Part shown: one piece after another, positions 7,249-9,788 of the stretch
Position numbering within the stretch: position 1 is the stretch's first letter
Layout: every line of letters starts with the position of its first letter
DNA from: DASPKW01 sp038244055
GTDB lineage: Bacteria > Planctomycetota > Phycisphaerae > Tepidisphaerales > Tepidisphaeraceae
Assembly: GCA_038244055.1 (NCBI GenBank)
Contig: JBBRTW010000258.1
Coordinates: 1 to 9,788 of the forward strand
Length of the DNA: 9,788 nt
Direction: 5' to 3'
Position numbers and translations under genes: made by a program
Notes under the pieces: generated by a model
Told to the model about the DNA's origin: nothing
The model's database searches: none
The model's input: only the letters and a program-made list of their open reading frames with translations

Positions 7249-7406
7249 CAACCCGTAGTATTTGTTTACCGCCTCACGGCTTAAAAACGCGGCCTTTTTG
7301 CATTTTTTGAACATGAACCGACGCCATTTTCGCATTTTGTTCGCATGTTTTGCGCTAAACACCCGCGTTTTTGATAGCGCCAGGCGGTAAACAAGTACAA
7401 CCCGTA
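7249..7406. mobile_element. MITE-like palindromic element with target duplication
   Basis: The element spans 7259-7397 (139 bp). Its ends are 16-bp inverted repeats with one mismatch: TATTTGTTTACCGCCT at 7259-7274 and the complement of TACTTGTTTACCGCCT at 7382-7397. Both ends are flanked by the direct repeat CAACCCGTA (7249-7257 and 7398-7406), with 9 of 10 bases matching if one more base is counted, as expected for a target-site duplication. A second inverted pair, AAAAACGCGG/CCGCGTTTTT (7283-7292, 7363-7372), lies inside, so the whole unit can fold on itself. It has no coding capacity and would have been moved by a transposase encoded elsewhere. Confidence 0.65.
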
Positions 7407-7425
7407 ACGCCTCTTCGAGAACGGT

Positions 7426-7554
7426 ATGAATCGCAAATTCCTCACCGCCGGTGATGTTGCAAGATTGGCCGGCGTGCCAACGGGCCGGGTCGCCCCCGTC
7501 ATGGCGGCGGCGTTCTTCGCCATGTTCGGAACCAGCGGCGAAGTCAAGAAATGA
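7426..7554 (+). CDS. Possible 42-residue protein with truncated HTH-like start
   Basis: This short plus-strand frame is MNRKFLTAGDVARLAGVPTG, then RVAPVMAAAFFAMFGTSGEV, then KK. The first 18 residues look like the opening helix-turn of a MerR or excisionase HTH (LTAGDVARLAGV). The usual recognition helix and wing do not follow, and the tail is short and hydrophobic. It lies 20 bp from the MITE-like element. Its TGA (7552-7554) directly abuts the stop of the convergent nuclease gene. There is only a weak GAG-type ribosome-binding site. It may be a real small gene, a degraded regulator or chance. Confidence 0.3.
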   Translation: MNRKFLTAGDVARLAGVPTGRVAPVMAAAFFAMFGTSGEVKK

Positions 7555-8454
7555 TCACCTGGCAAAAACCGGGCACCTGGACCGAAACTGACAGGTCGTG
7601 CAGTGCATCGGCGAAGGGATGGGATAGAAATTCCCCGTTTGAATCGCCTGCCACACCTGGCCCACCGACTCCCGCATCAACTTGACCCGCTCGGCATCGC
7701 TCGCCACCGGCAGCAACTGCACCAGCGGCTTCTTGTGCTTGGTGATGATCGCGAAGTGCAGCTTCACCGGCAGCCCGAGCGACCGGGACATCTGGGACAC
7801 CGTCTGACCATAGAGCACAAGCTGGTCGGCCGACTCGCGGGCCTTCTCATCGGTCCATCGCGATTTGCTGGTCTTGAAGTCGATCACATGCAGTGAACCC
7901 TCGGTGGCGGTCACCAGGTCCACCTTGGCCAGCAGGTCGGGAAGATCCGGGTGCAGCACGACTCGCAGCTCTTCTTCGATGCCGACGATCTCGCCCTTGG
8001 GCGATGCCAGCGGTGAATCGCAAAACGCGGTCAGCATCCGATCCGCCAGTGCGTGCAGCGTGTCGGCATTTTCAGTCTTGTTGAAGCGGATGGGAATGTC
8101 GTCGCCGGACTGCTCCTTCTGCCGACGCCAGGCATCGTGGAACGCCGACAGCATCGCTCCCTGGGTGACACTCAGCCCTTCAAGCCGGGCTCGGAAGAAG
8201 AACTCCAAGGCCGAATGGATTGAGCCACCGAAAATGAGTGACGACGGAATGAACTCGGCCTGTGTTTTCTCAACGTACTGAAAGGCGAACTTACGGGGGC
8301 ACGCCCGCATACACGAAAGCTGACTGTGGGACAGATAAGTGCGGCCGGTGATCCGCTCCGCCAGTTTGTTCGGCAGGCGATTCACGGCCGCGACGGGGAC
8401 GGCGGCCGACGCATCGAGCGTGGACGCACCGCCCCCGTTCATGAGCATGTTCAT
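7555..8454 (-). CDS. PD-(D/E)XK nuclease, RecB/AddB/Cas4-like, Fe-S type
   Basis: This 299-residue protein belongs to the PDDEXK_1-type (RecB C-terminal-like) superfamily. The nuclease core shows GGSIHSALEFFF with His80, an acidic LLAKVDLV with Asp179, IDFKTSK with Asp192 and Lys194, and the QxxxY motif Gln211-Tyr215. Cys52 in RACPRKFAFQY together with Cys285, Cys288 and Cys294 in the tail (HCTTCQFRSRCPVF) form the four-cysteine pattern that binds a 4Fe-4S cluster in AddB and Cas4. No helicase domain is fused, and no cas1/cas2 or CRISPR array is nearby, so calling it Cas4 would be wrong. It most likely resects DNA ends in a recombination pathway of the element. A strong AGGAGA site lies 7 nt before the ATG. 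The gene starts 100 nt after the end of its upstream partner, suggesting an operon. Confidence 0.9.
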   Translation of the reverse strand: MNMLMNGGGASTLDASAAVPVAAVNRLPNKLAERITGRTYLSHSQLSCMRACPRKFAFQYVEKTQAEFIPSSLIFGGSIHSALEFFFRARLEGLSVTQGAMLSAFHDAWRRQKEQSGDDIPIRFNKTENADTLHALADRMLTAFCDSPLASPKGEIVGIEEELRVVLHPDLPDLLAKVDLVTATEGSLHVIDFKTSKSRWTDEKARESADQLVLYGQTVSQMSRSLGLPVKLHFAIITKHKKPLVQLLPVASDAERVKLMRESVGQVWQAIQTGNFYPIPSPMHCTTCQFRSRCPVFAR

Positions 8455-8461
8455 GGTGAGG

Positions 8462-8467
8462 TCTCCT
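8462..8467 (-). promoter_or_regulatory. Ribosome-binding site fixing the nuclease start
   Basis: AGGAGA on the minus strand, 7 nt before the ATG at 8454. It favours this ATG over the internal ATG codons at residues 3 and 5. Confidence 0.75.
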
Positions 8468-8554
8468 GAAATGTGAATGGGATTGGGCCGGCGGAAATCT
8501 GAGAGCCTGACGCCGGCAAACGAACACGAGAGGGGATAAAAACGAACCGTGAGA

Positions 8555-9139
8555 CTACCGGCCGTTGCCGGCGGGCTGCTGGCTCTTGAGATGGTCGATC
8601 AGTTCCGAAGCCTGGCGGATCGAGAGCTGATCGAGTTCGGCCCCGATGATGTCCTGAGCCTCCTGGTGCGGATCGATCCCCAGCCGAGTCGAGATGGAAT
8701 TGATCGCCCGCCGCTGGCTCTCGGTCATCGAGCCCGGCCCGGTTCCGCCCCGGCCGTTCCCGGTGACATGGCCGTTGCCATTGCCGTTGCCATTGCCATT
8801 GCCGTGGCCGTTTCCGCCGTGGGAACGATCGCCCGGCCCATTCGTCGAGTAGCCGTTGCCAACCCGCCAAACCCGACCAACCCGACCAACCCGACCAGCC
8901 GGGCGTGGGCGGGCGTCGCGAGGGTTGGTTGGTGTCGGCTGCGGCGGCTCCGGCTCGGCGGCGTTCCGCTCCAGGGCGGATGCCGCCTGCGAATACAAAT
9001 CGTCAATCTGCCGCTGCAGTTCATCGGGCTTGGCCAGCAGCGACTGGTCCAACTCCGCGGTGACGTTGATCGAGACGCCGGTGGACTGATAGTCCTTCGA
9101 GGCCTTCCGGGAGAGACCGACATTGATGGATAGAGGCAT
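8555..9139 (-). CDS. Recombination-associated accessory protein with Gly-Asn linker
   Basis: This 194-residue protein has three parts. The N-terminal region (1-60) has a beta-rich MPLSINVGLSRKASKDYQST segment, a VSINVTAELD strand, then a probable coiled coil (DELQRQIDDLYSQAASALER). The middle (about 61-135) is low complexity: a Pro-rich stretch, GRV repeats and GNGNGN repeats. The C-terminal region (about 138-188, TESQRRAINSISTRLGIDP then ELDQLSIRQASELIDHLKSQ) has the form of a short helical domain I associate with phage and plasmid proteins near single-strand annealing and exonuclease genes. It is followed after 100 nt by the PD-(D/E)XK nuclease, so the two likely act together. A strong AAGGAGA precedes the ATG. 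The N-terminal family has no function known to me. DNA binding is an inference. Confidence 0.8.
   Translation of the reverse strand: MPLSINVGLSRKASKDYQSTGVSINVTAELDQSLLAKPDELQRQIDDLYSQAASALERNAAEPEPPQPTPTNPRDARPRPAGRVGRVGRVWRVGNGYSTNGPGDRSHGGNGHGNGNGNGNGNGHVTGNGRGGTGPGSMTESQRRAINSISTRLGIDPHQEAQDIIGAELDQLSIRQASELIDHLKSQQPAGNGR
8771..8812. repeat. Hexanucleotide repeat GCCRTT inside the accessory gene
   Basis: Seven tandem 6-bp units encode the Asn-Gly linker on the minus strand. Five are GCCATT or GCCGTT in series, one is GCCGTG (giving His), and the last is GCCGTT. Changes of whole units keep the frame. Confidence 0.9.
8861..8896. repeat. 9-bp tandem repeat AACCCGACC inside the accessory gene
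   Basis: Four units, three perfect and the first differing as AACCCGCCA, encode Gly-Arg-Val repeats on the minus strand. Like the nearby hexamer tract, it preserves frame and marks a flexible, basic linker. Confidence 0.9.
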
Positions 9140-9143
9140 GAAA

Positions 9144-9150
9144 TCTCCTT
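9144..9150 (-). promoter_or_regulatory. Ribosome-binding site of the accessory gene
   Basis: AAGGAGA on the minus strand, 4 nt before the ATG at 9139, confirms strand and start. The 179 bp between the gene and the tandem array (9140-9318) must hold its promoter, but no clear -35/-10 pair stands out. Confidence 0.75.
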
Positions 9151-9318
9151 CCCCTGCATTGGGGGATGTGTGTATGGGAGTTCAAATTCAGTATTTCTGA
9201 GCCGCGATGGCGGTTTGAGAGCTAGCAACGGTGCAAGGAATGATGACGCGAATTAAAGGCGGATTAAGGTGGACTCAGGAGGAACCCAGCAATATGATGC
9301 GCCTCACATAAAATTTTT

Positions 9319-9580
9319 TACAGAGGAGTCAAATACCTCTTGAATCATGGTGCGATTTCAGGTATAAAGTGACTCGGGGAGTTTGAGGCATACACGCCTT
9401 CGTCGACGTCAGGCCAGATGTTGACTGCCCTTACGCCTTGTCGGTGCCTCGGCACCGCCCGCCTGCATGGGAAATTGCTGGGATCTCCACACATAGAGCC
9501 GTGAAAGTCGCGAAATATCGCGGCAGCGGGCTTCTTGTACCGCTGCGACAGCACCATCGCTGCTCTACCCGTCGCGTTTC
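9319..9580. repeat. Long tandem repeat, unit 1 (262 bp)
   Basis: This unit begins TACAGAGGAGTCAAATACCT and ends just before the same words at 9581. It contains a chain of hairpins: GAGTCA...TGACTC (9326-9375) with nested ATACC/GGTAT; CGGTGC-CTCG-GCACCG (9442-9457); CGCGA-AATA-TCGCG (9509-9522); and GCAGCGG...CCGCTGC (9523-9546). The frames crossing it have no ribosome-binding site and no motif I recognise, so I regard it as non-coding. Confidence 0.9.
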
Positions 9581-9788
9581 TACAGAGGAGTCAAATACCT
9601 TTTGAAATCGTGATGCGATTTCAGGTATGAAGTGACTCGGGGGGATTTTGAGGCATACACGCCTTCGTCGACGGCAGCCCACATGGTGACTGCCCTTACG
9701 CCTTGTCGGTGCCACTGCACCGCCCGCCTGCATGGGAAATTGCTGGGATCTCCACACATAGAGCCGTGAAAGTCGCGAAATATCGCGG
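9581..9788. repeat. Long tandem repeat, unit 2 (runs off the window)
   Basis: By eye it is roughly 94 percent identical to unit 1, with a 1-nt and a 2-nt insertion and about 12 substitutions, all before 9717. The last 72 bases (9717-9788) are identical to 9452-9523. The first hairpin is more complete here: GAGTCA/TGACTC, ATACC/GGTAT and an inner TGAAATCG/CGATTTCA (9588-9638). The array may continue beyond the edge. Confidence 0.9.

Larger units (their letters stand above)
4949..9788. mobile_element. tRNA-Ser-associated integrative element (left part)
   Basis: The segment starts at a tRNA 3' end and carries a tyrosine recombinase, an AlpA/excisionase-like regulator, a RecB-type nuclease with a recombination-associated partner, a MITE-like insertion and tandem repeats. 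All four confident genes are on the minus strand. This is the expected layout of one end of an integrative element or cryptic prophage. No structural phage, conjugation or defence gene is visible in this portion. The far boundary is not in the window. Confidence 0.65.

Noticed and set aside
7281..7565. 94-codon minus-strand frame through the MITE-like element
   Set aside because: It runs through the palindrome and lacks a ribosome-binding site or motif; probably chance.
7555..8454. Calling the nuclease Cas4 and looking for a CRISPR array
   Set aside because: No cas1/cas2 and no short regularly spaced repeats occur in the window; the long tandem units at 9319 lack unique spacers. A general RecB/AddB-like label is safer.
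8549..9133. 194-codon plus-strand frame opposite the accessory gene
   Set aside because: Low-complexity shadow (VAIAVAIAIAVAV); the minus-strand frame has an AAGGAGA site and coherent domains.
9240..9311. 23-codon plus-strand peptide MMTRIKGGLRWTQEEPSNMM then RLT, faintly like a transposase C-terminus
   Set aside because: Too short, preceded by an in-frame stop at 9216 and with no transposase sequence around it; the likeness is not strong enough.
9345..9757. Minus-strand frames of 70 and 108 codons across the tandem repeats
   Set aside because: They translate the repeat in different frames in the two units, have no ribosome-binding site and show no recognisable motif.
9319..9788. Integron attC-like reading of the repeats
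   Set aside because: Units are directly adjacent with no gene cassettes between them, and no integron integrase is seen; the recombinase present is of the tRNA-integrating type.

Overview
The window looks like a GC-rich member of the Planctomycetota. The main evidence is a cytochrome-type PSD/PSCyt protein (DUF1587, PA14, DUF1595, DUF1592, DUF1588 and DUF1585 modules) beside a Tat-exported DUF1552 protein, a gene pair very characteristic of that phylum. The class cannot be fixed from this sequence alone.

Positions 1-4857 read as ordinary chromosome. On the minus strand, in transcription order, are a secreted alpha/beta-hydrolase (4375-3296), the DUF1592-type multidomain cytochrome (3163-818) and the DUF1552 protein (613 to beyond the left edge). 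The gap between the last two carries two kinds of repeat: a small element with inverted ends (683-791) and 4.5 copies of the heptamer GGGTTCA (627-658). Diverging from the hydrolase is a 70-residue gene (4473-4685) that looks like a lone histidine-kinase phosphoacceptor (DHp) helical hairpin.

A complete tRNA-Ser(GCT) gene (4858-4948) is followed directly by a perfect 19-bp-stem hairpin. Everything to its right looks like an integrated element: a tyrosine recombinase reading back toward the tRNA, an AlpA/excisionase-like HTH protein just upstream of it, about 670 bp without a convincing gene, a RecB/AddB/Cas4-like PD-(D/E)XK nuclease with iron-sulfur-type cysteines, and a partner protein whose C-terminal segment is of a kind seen in phage and plasmid recombination loci. 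All are on the minus strand. No second att copy is visible, so the right boundary should lie outside the window.

The least explained parts are non-coding and lie inside this island. One is a cluster of hairpins upstream of the excisionase-like gene (about 6836-6996). The second is a 139-bp MITE-like palindromic element (7259-7397) with 16-bp inverted ends and a 9-10 bp flanking direct repeat. The third is the start of a tandem array of units of about 262 bp (9319 to the window end). In that array the hairpin-forming arms are mostly preserved while the bases between them vary. These three are the best candidates for something undescribed. The protein-coding genes fit a known pattern of an integrative element carrying recombination functions.
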